Source: Hyaloperonospora brassicae (Eukaryota > Oomycota > Peronosporomycetes > Peronosporales > Peronosporaceae). From it: DNA of 64,000 nt. The DNA lies in assembly GCA_947650285.1 (NCBI GenBank), contig CANTFL010001420.1, positions 124,001 to 188,000 of the forward strand. Reading direction: 5' to 3'. Every line of letters starts with the position of its first letter. Positions within the stretch are counted from its first letter, which is position 1. The notes under the pieces were generated by a model. That model ran no database searches. It saw only the letters and a program-made list of their open reading frames with translations, and had not been told where the DNA came from. This document shows, piece by piece, positions 21,760 to 31,939 of this stretch. The position numbers and the translations under genes were made by a program.

Positions 21760-23391
21760 ATGTCGATGCAGGCGTCGGAACTCTACGCCGACGAGTCGTG
21801 CGAGGTGGGGGTGTCGATCCATATCACGTCGACTGCGTCCTGCGTGAGCTCCGAGTGCGATGCCATTACGATTGCAAGCAACACGTACTACCTGGAAAGA
21901 AGCTGTGCACCCGACGTGTACGAGCACACGGAGGACTTTTTCGACGCGAAGCCCTACTTGCACGTTGCGCTGTACGCCGAGTCGGACTGTGCGACGTACG
22001 TAGAATCCACAGCGTATGCGGCCGAGGGCAAGTGCGAAGCCGCTGGCATCAATGGCCAGCGCGTCATTGCGACGCTCTACACGGACGGCACGGCGTCGCT
22101 CATGTACTTCCTGGATCAGGACTGCACGCTGCCGTCTTCCTCGCTCTACTCGATCTCGCGGAACGATATCAGCAACCACCCGTGCTCGAACGGGAGGCGC
22201 TATTACTCGAGTTCCTCCGAAGGGCCGGCTTCCACGGGTTTCCACAGCCACAGCGTCCCCAATACCAGTCACGGGATCTCTGGCCTCGCGATCGTCGGAA
22301 TTTTTGCCGGTGGTCTCCTCGTCCTGCTTGTTGCTGGCGTGTTGTTGTTCAAGCAAAGACAGCGACGGCATCAAATGAAGCGAGACGCTGGTCGCAATAC
22401 GACGCAGCTCAATATCTTGAGCAGTGTCAACTACGAGGAACACGAGAGTCCAGACAAGCTGAGCAATGTCATGGAGTTGGGCTCTCACCACCGGCATACG
22501 AAGATCTGGGACGACGACATTGTTGTAGCTGCGCGCGTTCCTCGGGACCATGTCATGGTTCAACAGCTCCTGAGTCGAGGGGGCTATGGCGAGGTCTACA
22601 TCGGTCGATATCAAGGGCGACAGGTTGCAGTCAAGATGCTCCTTCCGGAGAAGAAGAAGGAGATGTCACATGTGAATGCGTTCCTCTGTGAGGTCAAGTT
22701 GATGGCGTGTCTGGACCACCCGCGGATCGTGACGTTCATTGGGGTTGCTTGGGACCAGCTCGTGGACATTTGCGTGGTCTCTGAGTACATGTCTGGTGGC
22801 GACCTCAAAGCTGTGCTCACCGAGTACGAGAACCGTGACCATCCAATTGGGTTTGACCACATGAAGGTCAAGATCGCGCTCCATGTGGCCACTGCCCTGA
22901 CGTACTTGCACTCGTGCTCGCCGCCCGTGATCCACCGGGACTTGAAGTCGAAGAACATTCTACTCGACGAGTCGATGAACGCCAAGGTGACGGACTTTGG
23001 CATCTCTCGAGAACGCATTGACGCGACTATGACAGGCGGCGTCGGCACGTCGTTCTGGATGGCACCTGAAGTCATGATGGGCGAGCGCTACGACGACAAA
23101 GTCGACATGTTCTCGTTTGGCGTCGTGCTGTCCGAACTCGACTCGCACGTGTTGCCCTACGCGTCTGCGAATCGAAGCGATACGAACAACTCGTCCGGGA
23201 CGCGAAAACTCCCAAGCGCAGCGATCTTGCAGATGGTGGCTGCTGGTATCCTGCGCGTGGAGTTTTCGGACGCGAGTCCTCAGTCAATTGTCGAATTGGG
23301 TCTCGCATGTGTGTCACTGGATCCAAAGGAGCGACCAACTGCAGCGAAAGCCATGCAAAAGCTCCAGCGGATACTGGCGGAAGAAGTGTAA
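21760..23391 (+). CDS. Receptor-like TKL Ser/Thr kinase A
   Basis: This is a membrane-anchored tyrosine-kinase-like Ser/Thr kinase, 543 residues from the ATG at 21760. Residues about 5-150 are a Cys-patterned ectodomain (YADESC; C28 and C33; YYLERSC; further Cys at 77, 92, 122 and 142). A Ser-rich stalk follows, then a membrane segment at about 174-197 (GLAIVGIFAGGLLVLLVAGV) and a basic stop. The juxtamembrane motif WDDDIVVAARVPRDHV is at 250-265. The kinase runs from 269 to the end with the RGGYGEV loop, VAVK lysine 292, HRDLKSKN (D394), DFG 412-414 and APE 435-437, so it should be active. No signal peptide is encoded from this ATG or from the in-frame ATG at 21697. An upstream exon is suspected. 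Paralogues are kinases B, C and D. Confidence 0.9.
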   Translation: MSMQASELYADESCEVGVSIHITSTASCVSSECDAITIASNTYYLERSCAPDVYEHTEDFFDAKPYLHVALYAESDCATYVESTAYAAEGKCEAAGINGQRVIATLYTDGTASLMYFLDQDCTLPSSSLYSISRNDISNHPCSNGRRYYSSSSEGPASTGFHSHSVPNTSHGISGLAIVGIFAGGLLVLLVAGVLLFKQRQRRHQMKRDAGRNTTQLNILSSVNYEEHESPDKLSNVMELGSHHRHTKIWDDDIVVAARVPRDHVMVQQLLSRGGYGEVYIGRYQGRQVAVKMLLPEKKKEMSHVNAFLCEVKLMACLDHPRIVTFIGVAWDQLVDICVVSEYMSGGDLKAVLTEYENRDHPIGFDHMKVKIALHVATALTYLHSCSPPVIHRDLKSKNILLDESMNAKVTDFGISRERIDATMTGGVGTSFWMAPEVMMGERYDDKVDMFSFGVVLSELDSHVLPYASANRSDTNNSSGTRKLPSAAILQMVAAGILRVEFSDASPQSIVELGLACVSLDPKERPTAAKAMQKLQRILAEEV

Positions 23392-25300
23392 GTCTCGCGA
23401 CTGCGCTTTTTTTCCAACGCGTTGTCCATACAATGGACGCAGCAGTATTTGATGATCCCAAGTTGGGTGTATTTCGGTATTGCTGCCGTTGCTGGGACTA
23501 GCGGGGAAGCGACTGCGTAAGTGGTGGCGTATCTCTACAGAACGCTTGGAAAGATCTTGAGTCGATGTTTGGTGGGCGGTGGACTCTGGACAGACGTCTA
23601 CATTAGCGAAGAAATTGGACTTATAAGTTTGTCTGGGAAGAGACAGTGTGCAAAGGGTCTGAAAAAGCTGCAGCACACCACGTGGCGTCGGTCGTGTGGA
23701 GCTCGGACTGAAGTTCCGTCTGGTGAGGACTGGATCGGTGGTGATCCAGTTGATGGTTCGCGTGAATTTGGGTCGCGTGAATTCGCTTGGGTTCGATAGC
23801 GCTCGTTGCCTGATGGACGACGATATAAGTGCGATCCAGTGGCGGCACAACTGTACGCGTGTGGATAGAGCGTAGTTCGTCCTACTGGGCCTGGCGACTG
23901 GAAGTTTTTAGGTATGGAATGGATCGGGAGTCATGCTCTCTACTTCGTGTCGTGGCACATGGGCATTGTTCGCCATTGTGTGGCAACAATGTGTTGCTCA
24001 GCGTGCAAATTCGTTTGTCGAAGTTGTGATGCGGTGAGGATCGTAGAGCCCCGCGCGGGACTGTTGTAGACGAAGTTTGCACACAGCAAGTGGATGAACA
24101 GCATGACACTCGGTCAGGGACAAAGAGCGCCAGAACTTGGTCGTGCAGCTCTTGCAAGGTGTGGTGAGACAGCAGAGGCAATCACGATGGGCGTCTTTGA
24201 TGCTTCCGCTACCACTTTACAAACGTCGGTAGTAGCTGCTTCAGTGTTGATGGAGTCGACGTGATGAAGATCGTCATTGGCTTTGTTTCCTTCTTCACTA
24301 GTGTCACGACATCGCTGAAATGATATAGAAGTCAAAGTCGGGCACGCGACTGGAATCCCACAGCTCAGGTGGTTGGTCTCGATCGTTGGCTACATGGCAA
24401 CAGCAAGCACAAGTTGGTTGGCTATGTGATCGGTCACGGAGTTAAGCATGTTTAACCGCACGTGAGTTCAGGTGTTTCGCCCCTCTTGATCGTACGACCG
24501 GAGACCATTGCCAAAGGTCTTTCTTCGAGGCACGTCACGAACGATAGCTTGTCAAAGAAATCACCACGAGCTTGCCAAGTATAGGAAACGTGTCTGCCAA
24601 GTTGACGATCGCAAAGTTGCGCTGCGAGTTGGATACGACCAGGAGCACATGGCATGTACACTTGATTACGTGGATCCTCCTCATTCCTGAGACAAACACT
24701 GACAAGGCCTGAAAACATCGATAAACGAGTTCCGAGACGGACATTACCTATCAACTTACAGATATGATGACCGCAGCACAGCAATAGACAAAGCTGTACA
24801 TTACTTGCATGCGTTCTCTATCGATTCTGTTCGTGATATCGTTTCGACAGTGCCACACTTTGCTCACGTACAACTGCATCGAACATACATTCGTAGCGAT
24901 CGAGGTGTCGATTCCTTCATCTCACCCCGAGCGCCGATGATCCTTATCAGTACGACGCAAACAAACACAGGCACAGCCTTCCTCATAACCAACAACAACA
25001 ACAACAGCGACAACAACAACAACAACAGCGACAACAACGACAACAACAACCACGAGGCAGAAAAAGCAGGGCTTTTACCAACAAAACGCGTCTGTCCGAA
25101 GGACGTGTATTCTAAGTCGCCTCCCGGCACTGCTTTGCCACGGACGTGCACGCAGATGTGATGGTCCGTCGCGAGTTCTGCTTCTCTGGCCGTCTCTCGT
25201 CAGAGCACCAAATGTACGCCTGTCCTTCTGTTTGCTTCTTTCACCCATCACCATCACCATCACCGTCAGCACCACACCACACCATCCTCCTCCTCTCCTT
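23392..25300. other. Gene-poor spacer between kinase A and GTP cyclohydrolase I
   Basis: No gene supported. Short frames occur on both strands. A CAA-rich repeat lies at 24988-25052 and a CAC/CAT run near 25244-25267. Confidence 0.55.
24988..25052 (+). repeat. Imperfect CAA microsatellite
   Basis: CAA units are interrupted by AGCGA blocks. An overlapping frame encodes poly-Asn, but nothing suggests a protein. Confidence 0.85.
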
Positions 25301-26062
25301 CTATCGCCTGCTGTGGATCAGCGCCATGAACTCACTCCTGGTCCGTGGGTCGCTCTTAAACACGCCCAGCACCGAGCTCGTGACCGTGCTCGCGCCACTC
25401 TTCTCGACGCCGCGCATGACCATACACATGTGCGTCGCTTCAATGACAACAGCTACGCCCTTTGGCTGAATGACGCCCATAATGGCCGTGGCAATCTGCT
25501 TCGTCAGGCGCTCTTGAACCTGCAGCCGCCGAGCAAACACTTCGCTCACGCGCGCGAGTTTGCTTAGTCCCAGGACTTTGCCATTGGGGATGTAGCCAAT
25601 GTGGACTTTGCCCGTGAACGGCACCATGTGGTGCTCGCACATGGAGTACAGGTCAATGTCGCGCACAATGACCATCTCGTCGTGGTCTTCTTCAAACACG
25701 GCCTCGTTCAGCACGTCCGCCAGGCTCTGGCCGTACCCCTTCGTGTTGAACAGCAGCGCTTTGGCCATACGCAGCGGCGTCTTGCGCAGCCCCTCGCGCT
25801 GCGGATCTTCGCCCAGGCACTCGAGCAGCGTCGTCACGGCCGCGGCCATCTTCTCGAGCGTTGCGGGCTCGCCGTCGGCGTCGGCGGTCAGTGGGCGGCG
25901 CGTGGGCAGCGCCATCGACAGCGTCGCCAGTGGCTGCTGCGGCTGTTGTTGCGGCTGCGGTTGTTTCGATGGGGCGGCCGTGGGCGGGAGAGGCGACGTG
26001 GACGGCTGGAGCAGGAGCACGTCGTGGTCGCTGCTGTTCAAAGTGGTTGGGGCGGGAGCCAT
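25301..26062 (-). CDS. GCH1: GTP cyclohydrolase I
   Basis: Catalyses GTP to 7,8-dihydroneopterin triphosphate plus formate, the first step of folate and tetrahydropterin synthesis, as a cytosolic homodecamer. The 253-residue intronless frame has a variable Pro/Gln/Thr-rich N-terminus (1-65) and the complete catalytic domain (66-250). Motifs seen are [13 protein letters not shown], the zinc site MCEHHMVPF (C142, H145) with the third ligand in [11 protein letters not shown] (C213), [19 protein letters not shown] and the SEFMALI end. Zinc-ligand spacing matches the human enzyme. It is divergent from REV1 with 285 bases between the two ATGs. A GGTC tandem repeat lies just upstream of the ATG, and a CGTCCATCACTT element shared with RPS3 lies about 75 bases upstream. 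Confidence 0.95.
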   Translation of the reverse strand: MAPAPTTLNSSDHDVLLLQPSTSPLPPTAAPSKQPQPQQQPQQPLATLSMALPTRRPLTADADGEPATLEKMAAAVTTLLECLGEDPQREGLRKTPLRMAKALLFNTKGYGQSLADVLNEAVFEEDHDEMVIVRDIDLYSMCEHHMVPFTGKVHIGYIPNGKVLGLSKLARVSEVFARRLQVQERLTKQIATAIMGVIQPKGVAVVIEATHMCMVMRGVEKSGASTVTSSVLGVFKSDPRTRSEFMALIHSRR

Positions 26063-26069
26063 TGCGAGC

Positions 26070-26094
26070 GGTCGGTCGGTCGGTCGGTCGGTCG
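26070..26094 (-). repeat. GGTC tetranucleotide repeat in the GCH1 leader
   Basis: Six tandem GGTC units start 8 bases upstream of the GCH1 start codon and are probably transcribed as part of its leader. Confidence 0.85.
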
Positions 26095-26132
26095 AGATGG
26101 CTACACACGTTTGGTGTCCCCACGAAGTTCCA

Positions 26133-26144
26133 AAGTGATGGACG
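26133..26144 (-). promoter_or_regulatory. Shared core element CGTCCATCACTT (GCH1 copy)
   Basis: An identical 12-base element lies upstream of RPS3 at nearly the same distance from its ATG: 71-82 bases here and 77-88 there, on the same relative strand. It may mark the transcription start. Confidence 0.4.
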
Positions 26145-26347
26145 GACTACACACTGACACGGCCCACGTGACAGACGGGGCAGACGGGGCAGTGGGATGT
26201 CACTCTTGTGAATAACTGGCCGCCACAGCCGAACGAGTGCCGTAGAGGCGGAAAAGCGAGATGGGTTGAGTCGACGGCGCTCGTTGATTGGATGAAAGTC
26301 GAGGACCGAGCGACCGCGGCCCACACTTGGCGCACGTAAGCACTGCG

Positions 26348-29300
26348 ATGCGACGCCACGGACATGGGGACACGGACAAGCGCGTGGGTGAGCACCATGA
26401 CGGCGACTTTGGCGTGTACATGTCCCATAAGCTGCAAAAGCTGCGTGGACAGAACGAGCGCTTTGTGTCGGCGTCGCGCAGTGCCGAGCCGTCGCGGGTG
26501 TTTGCGGGTGTCCATGTATACGTCGACGGGTATACACTGCCGAGTAAAGAAGAGATTCGCGAGCTTATGTTGCTGTACGGCGGCGGGTTTGAACATTACG
26601 ACACGAGTCGCGTGACGCACATTATAGCCACTCACGTGCCAGCGTCGAAATTACGGCAACTTCAGTGAGCTCCTCTCTTTGTTTGTTGTTGTTACTGTCC
26701 GTGACTGAATATGTTGAAAAGCAGCATAACCCGTAGAGTGGTATTAATGCAGTGGATGCTTTCGAGTGCAGGAAAGCGAGGCGTCCCCGGCTTATTGTGC
26801 ACCCAAATTGGGTTGTGCGCAGTATTGAGCAGAAGAGGCTGTTGCCAGTGCAGCCATTTTTGTACCACGGGTTTGCCGATCCGACACAGAGTGTATTCGC
26901 TCAATCACCGGACTCGTATTACCTGCCAAGTTTCTTGAAAGTCGATGACGTAGCGGTTACATCTGAGGTCGAGTCGGTACGACATGCTGGAAGCGCAAGG
27001 GCTGCAGCTCCTGCGTCGGGAAGTGCTACGGATATACCTGAGCAAGGTGATGGTTGTGACAAGGAAGATACGACAGCAAATGTGGCTTTGGACCGAGACG
27101 ACGAAGAAGAAGAAGAATTGGAAAACGAGGGCGATGACCAGATGCTACTTATGGACGATCACACGACTGGATCAGCGAAACTCAAAACCAATTCAACAAG
27201 AGATGGACCTGCGTTCGTGCGGCACTTTTTTGCCAAGTCGAGATTGCACCACATTGGTACGTGGCGGGCTACATTTCAGCAAAAAGCAGGTGACTTTCGG
27301 GCCAAGTACAAAGGAGGTCATGTGAAGAGAGCGTCGGCATTGTCGGACGATCGTGTGCTTCTCCATGTGGACATGGACTGCTTTTTCGTGGCGGTGGCAG
27401 TGAGAGGTCGACCAGAGCTCGAGCACGTGCCTGTTGCTGTCGCTCACTCGGGCAACGCTGGCTCGTCCGAAATCTCGTCGTGCAATTACTTGGCACGTGC
27501 GAAAGGGGTGGGGGCAGGAATGTTCATGCAGCGTGCAAAAGAGCTGTGCCCTGAATTGGTGGTACTGCCGTACCAGTTCGATGCTATCCAGCGCGTGTCG
27601 TTTCAGATTTACGATATTTTCTTCTCTCATACTCCGTACGTACAGGCGGTCAGTTGTGACGAAGCATTTCTGGAGTTTGAGCAAGGAACGAGTGGCATGG
27701 AAAAGGCAAAGACGATTCGCCGAGAGATTGTTGAGCAAACTCATTGTCGTGCTAGTGTAGGTGTGTCGTACAACCTTCTTCTCGCAAAGTTGTGCTCACA
27801 AAAGGCAAAACCGGACGGAATCTACCACATTGGCGACCGATGTCAGGCGGAACGTTTCATGCTGTCACTTGAGCTTGGTGACTTGCCTGGCGTCGGATAC
27901 AAGATGCAATCGAAGCTCGAAGGTAGTGGTGTCAGAGATGTTTATCAACTCGTTTCCAAATCGAGAGACGACCTGGTGCGGTTACTCGGAAAGGCGTCCG
28001 GTGAAAAGCTGTTTGGATACGCCCGAGGACATGATGTCCGCGCGTTATCAATGGAGTCGAACATGATGCGTAAGAGTGTGTCAGCAGTGGTGAATTTTGG
28101 AATCCGTTTCGAAGCTTGGGAAGACGCGATAGTGTTCTTGAAAGCGCTGAGCGAAGAGCTGAGTCACCGTCTTCGGAATCTGAAAGCGCGTGCCAAGTGT
28201 TTCACGCTGCTGATCAAAAAACGAGCGGAGGGAGCGCCGGTGGAGCCATCGAAGTTCATGGGTCACGGTGTTTGCGACAACTTTTCCAAAAGCCATGTGC
28301 TGGCCCGAGCAACGGACGACGAGGATGTGATTGGCAGAGTCTGCATTGAGCTGCTTCGGCAGTTTGACTTCCCGAGCAAGGAGCTACGTGGGGTTGGAGT
28401 GCAGGCTTCAAAGCTGGCTTTGAATGTCCCGAACACTGGTCAGGCGAGTGGGCAGCTCTTTGAGACCTGGCTAAATGATCGTGCACAGCTTCAATCGGTA
28501 TCAACGTCATTGCGAGAGCAGAGCGGGACCGAACGAGTTGACGGCGAAGCAAACAAGCAGGGTAGTACGGCTGGAAACGAATACGTTACCACGACGTTCT
28601 CGCAGATCGACATGGAGGTGCTGGACGAGTTACCGGATCGATTGCAGCGAGAAATACTGGCTTCGTACGGTCGAGGTGCGCCAACATCGACTGCTGTCCG
28701 ACTGAATCGCCAGCCGTCAAAGAAGAAGACAAGCGGCAAAGCGCCACTGCGACCGAAGCACCCAGCGCGAAACATGTTTGATTCCAAATCGAACCGCCGA
28801 CTGGCGCAAACTGCGATTGGAGAGCCGGGAAAAGGAGACGCGCTTGATGACATTCGAATCTCTCAAGTTGACTTGGAAGTGTACGACTCGCTACCGCTTC
28901 CGATTCGTAGAGAGGTCGATCGATACGCGAAGAAGCGCAAGTACAACTCAATGACAGTTCCACTTCCTCGACCCAAAAGCCGACCAGATGCCACCAATCT
29001 CGATCAAGCGGTGAAGGAAACGCCGCAGCCAGTCGTGTTATCATCGATAGAAGATTTGTACGCCAATCTTGCCAAAAGCCTCACGAGTGCTGCAGCGTGC
29101 GACGATGAAAGCAATGATGGACAACGTGTTGCGAGCGATAAAACACAATTGGCAGCGTTTGATGCCATCTACTCGCGCATTTTGGTTGAAGTGGAGAACC
29201 GAACGCTTGATCAGGCTCTGCGGATGCTCCGCTTCTTTCGCCGCAAATGCTCTAGTGCAACTGCGCCCGCGAATGTCATTGACCTGATGAAACACGGCTT

Positions 29301-29385
29301 CAACCATGTTTTGGACCTCGTCAATCAGGACATTCGTCGACATTTCAATGGCAGACTGTCGTCGCAATTGGTTACATCACTTTAG
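26348..29385 (+). CDS. REV1: DNA repair protein REV1 (Y-family polymerase)
   Basis: REV1 is a deoxycytidyl transferase and the scaffold of translesion synthesis at stalled forks. Exons 26348-26664 and 26772-29385 (intron of 107 bases, GTGAGC donor, TGCAG acceptor) give 976 residues. The intron falls inside the N-terminal BRCT domain (about 50-145, VFAGVHVYVDGYTLP to VVRSIEQKRLLP). The Y-family catalytic core starts LLHVDMDCFF (D306), with the second acidic pair in SCDEAFLEF (D402, E403). Two ubiquitin-binding UBM motifs follow: IDMEVLDELPDRLQREIL at about 715 and VDLEVYDSLPLPIRREV at about 802. The C-terminal four-helix REV1 domain (about 897-970) ends DLVNQDIRRHFNG. All functional residues are present. 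The start is the first ATG in frame. It shares its promoter region with GCH1 and ends 48 bases from the convergent kinase C. Confidence 0.95.
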
Positions 29386-29433
29386 TAGCCGACGGGGTGG
29401 ACTTTACAAGAGTGCTGCTGTGCTCGTATTGAG

Positions 29434-31425
29434 TCACGTGCTTGTCAGTTCAGCACTACCGTTGCTTTGGTCGTCTGCTGCTATGACCGTGTGCAGTCTA
29501 TACAGTGCTTCCGATGCTGTCGGCCGTGATTTGGGGTCTAATGAGACGCAGGCTGTGCCCAGCTCGACGACAGCGTTGCATGCTTGTTTCGAGAATTCGA
29601 CGCGAAGCTTGCCGGTTGCTACCATTTGCAGTATCGCTGGCTCGGGCATCGGTCGGCTCGAATCATTCGGGTCTCGTGCCTGCCAGTACGGACATGCGTG
29701 TGTGTCGAGCTCGGACAGTACGACACCGAAGGAGAACACGTCGGCTTTATCGTCATACCTGTCACCGAGCATCACTTCGGGAGCCATCCACAAGCACGTT
29801 CCAACACCTCCAGTCATGGACTCATTCACCCGCTCTCGAGAAGTGCCAAAGTCCGTCAGTTTGGCGTCCAGGTTTTCGTTTAGCAGCACATTCTTGGATT
29901 TCAGGTCACGGTGAATAATTGGAGGATCGAGCGAGTGCATGTACATGAGTGCGTGTGCAATGTGCAATGCGATTCGGAGCTTTTGTCGGCTAAAGCCCAT
30001 TGGATGCTCCTGCTCGTCGTAGCCACTCAGCAAAGCTTTCAAGTCACCTCCAGCCATGAACTCCGACACGACACACATGTTGGTCAACGAGTCCCAGGCA
30101 ACACCAATGAATTCGACAATATGTGGATGCTCCATGGATGCCATCATCTTGACTTCTGCCAGCAAATTGACAACGTGTGAGATATTGCGACGAGTGTCAG
30201 GCAGCAGCATCTTGACAGCAACTTGGCGGCCATTGTAAGAGCCCGAGTAAACAACACCAAAGCCACCGCGACTGAGGACTTGGTCTACAGTAACTTTGTC
30301 ACGAGGGATACGTGCTGCTACAACGAAATCGTCGTCCCATGGCCGATTCATGAGGAGCGTCCGTCGAAACGTCGAGGCTGCTGGTACGATGAAAGTGCGA
30401 CGCAGACGCTGATAGTTCGCCCCCAAGCTCGAAAGAGTAGGAACGAGAAACGAACGGGTCTTTGGGCCCTGTTCCCGAAGTGTCGAGCACGAACTGCTAC
30501 TGCTGCTCTGCAGGAAGAACGTTCGCCCGTTGATAGGCTTTGACATGAAAACCGTATCGTCGGTTTCCAGCATTGCCACGCTGTCGTCTGGTTCAGGAGG
30601 TCGTACGAACTGCAGTTTTCGATTCGTGGAGCGCCAGTTCCTCGCCATGAGACCCACGAACGCAAAGATCAAGACGACAGCTATTGCGAGAGCACTGACA
30701 AAAGGTGCTTCTTGAGAGGACTGGTCACCACTCGTCGCCGAGTGCGAGTCGACAGAAGTTCTTGACGATGAATCTGCGATCGCGCTGTCACCGAGGGAAC
30801 TTGAAGTGGGAACGTCGTTGCTACTGGAGCTGCTGGTGACTACTGCAGGATCGTCACCGTCATCACTGATGAAGAAGGTGTTGCCTTGGTAGCACGTATG
30901 CTCGGCGACTTCTACATGGCTTAGTAGCGCTGCCGAGTGTGGCTGTTGACTGCAGTTGGTTGCAGCAAAGAAGACCATTGTCACTCCTCCGTCAGCATGA
31001 GCTGTGGCCACTGCTGCAGTGTTTCGTGCGTCAGAAATCGTGTCAATTGCATACGGAATGCAGTCGCTCGAGTCCTGGACGGCGTGTGTCTGTGTATACG
31101 ACTCGCTGCTGCAATTGAAGAGACGGTATTGATCCACAATGATATGTCGTGTGCTGCTCAGTGCATCAGCTATGAACGTACGGGCGTCCAAGTCGGTGCA
31201 CGTCGTATGGAAAAAGTATGTGCGGCGACCAAACGCAATCGCGCTGCAGCTCTGTTCTATACAGATCGATGATGAAGTCGCGACTTGCAAATTGAGTGGG
31301 ACAGTTGAGCACTTGTTGTCGCTGTGGATCGAGACCGCCTTTGACGTGGCAGCAGAGCTGGTCGAAGTATTGTACAAGATCAAGTAAGCGACGAGTGCGT
31401 GAGATTTACACTGCCGTCGAGTCAT
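29434..31425 (-). CDS. Receptor-like TKL Ser/Thr kinase C
   Basis: Intronless, 663 residues. A signal peptide is likely at 1-27 (HALVAYLILYNTSTSSAATS). The Cys-patterned ectodomain spans about 30-185: HSDNKC, then C55 and C60, YFFHTTC, and Cys at 105, 122, 158 and 178, a spacing parallel to kinases A and D. A long Ser/Thr/Asp-rich stalk follows (190-238), then a membrane segment at 242-262 (VSALAIAVVLIFAFVGLMA). The juxtamembrane motif is WDDDFVVAARIPRDKV (363-378). The kinase runs from 382 to about 645 with RGGFGVV, VAVK K405, HRDLKSKN (D507), DFG 525-527 and APE 548-550, so it is predicted active. It probably senses an extracellular or wall-associated signal; the ligand is unknown. The ATG follows a TCATTC-rich stretch resembling an initiator. 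Confidence 0.92.
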   Translation of the reverse strand: MTRRQCKSHALVAYLILYNTSTSSAATSKAVSIHSDNKCSTVPLNLQVATSSSICIEQSCSAIAFGRRTYFFHTTCTDLDARTFIADALSSTRHIIVDQYRLFNCSSESYTQTHAVQDSSDCIPYAIDTISDARNTAAVATAHADGGVTMVFFAATNCSQQPHSAALLSHVEVAEHTCYQGNTFFISDDGDDPAVVTSSSSSNDVPTSSSLGDSAIADSSSRTSVDSHSATSGDQSSQEAPFVSALAIAVVLIFAFVGLMARNWRSTNRKLQFVRPPEPDDSVAMLETDDTVFMSKPINGRTFFLQSSSSSSCSTLREQGPKTRSFLVPTLSSLGANYQRLRRTFIVPAASTFRRTLLMNRPWDDDFVVAARIPRDKVTVDQVLSRGGFGVVYSGSYNGRQVAVKMLLPDTRRNISHVVNLLAEVKMMASMEHPHIVEFIGVAWDSLTNMCVVSEFMAGGDLKALLSGYDEQEHPMGFSRQKLRIALHIAHALMYMHSLDPPIIHRDLKSKNVLLNENLDAKLTDFGTSRERVNESMTGGVGTCLWMAPEVMLGDRYDDKADVFSFGVVLSELDTHACPYWQARDPNDSSRPMPEPAILQMVATGKLRVEFSKQACNAVVELGTACVSLDPKSRPTASEALYRLHTVIAADDQSNGSAELTST

Positions 31426-31823
31426 GGCCGTTCAAGAATGGAGACAAAGGCAGGATGGATGAATGAATGACTGGCATGACGAGCTGTCGTCCTTCGACTC
31501 GTTGTGGTGACTCGTTTGCTCATCGAAAGCCGATCGTCGGAAGACCTGCATGGAAATCGTATGACTGGTAGAGGTGCACGGAATGGCCGTTCGACGCGTC
31601 CTGATCCGTGGAAAGGCATGGGGTCATCATCGGGTGTTCTTGTGGGATGTGGGACGTCGTCGTGATGACTGCAAGAACTGGTGGACATGAGAGAGTGATA
31701 CCTTTTTGCTTACACGAGTGAAGGGACAAGAGAGGCAGTAGACGATCTGAACCTCTCAGCGTACACATGAACTCGACTGGCAAGTGGATCGTTTGCTGTA
31801 AGATGGGGAGGTACAACTGTTGC

Positions 31824-31859
31824 CATATGATACCACGGAACATTCCGTGGTATCATATG
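31824..31859. repeat. Perfect 17-base inverted repeat (hairpin)
   Basis: CATATGATACCACGGAA is followed, after the two bases CA, by its exact reverse complement. It lies between the DTW gene (81 bases past its stop codon) and the start of kinase C. Possible roles are a 3'-end hairpin or a fold-back transposon relic. Confidence 0.9.
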
Positions 31860-31939
31860 CTTCCGAGCACCTTTTTCGGTGGTACCTGTCTAGCGTTTGG
31901 TCTCGCACTACACGTCTTGAGTTGTACCCCGTCCATGTG

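Noticed and set aside
21754..22691. Long frames overlapping kinase A in other frames
   Set aside because: The kinase frame has every catalytic motif; the others are compositional shadows.
25692..26537. 281-codon minus-strand frame overlapping GCH1
   Set aside because: Runs through the GCH1-REV1 promoter and out of frame with GCH1; low-complexity Arg/Ala/His sequence.
31756..31939. DTW protein reading on to 31756 without splicing
   Set aside because: The last 120 residues would be low-complexity and run through the hairpin; the GT-AG intron 32081-32151 gives a coherent ending at 31940.
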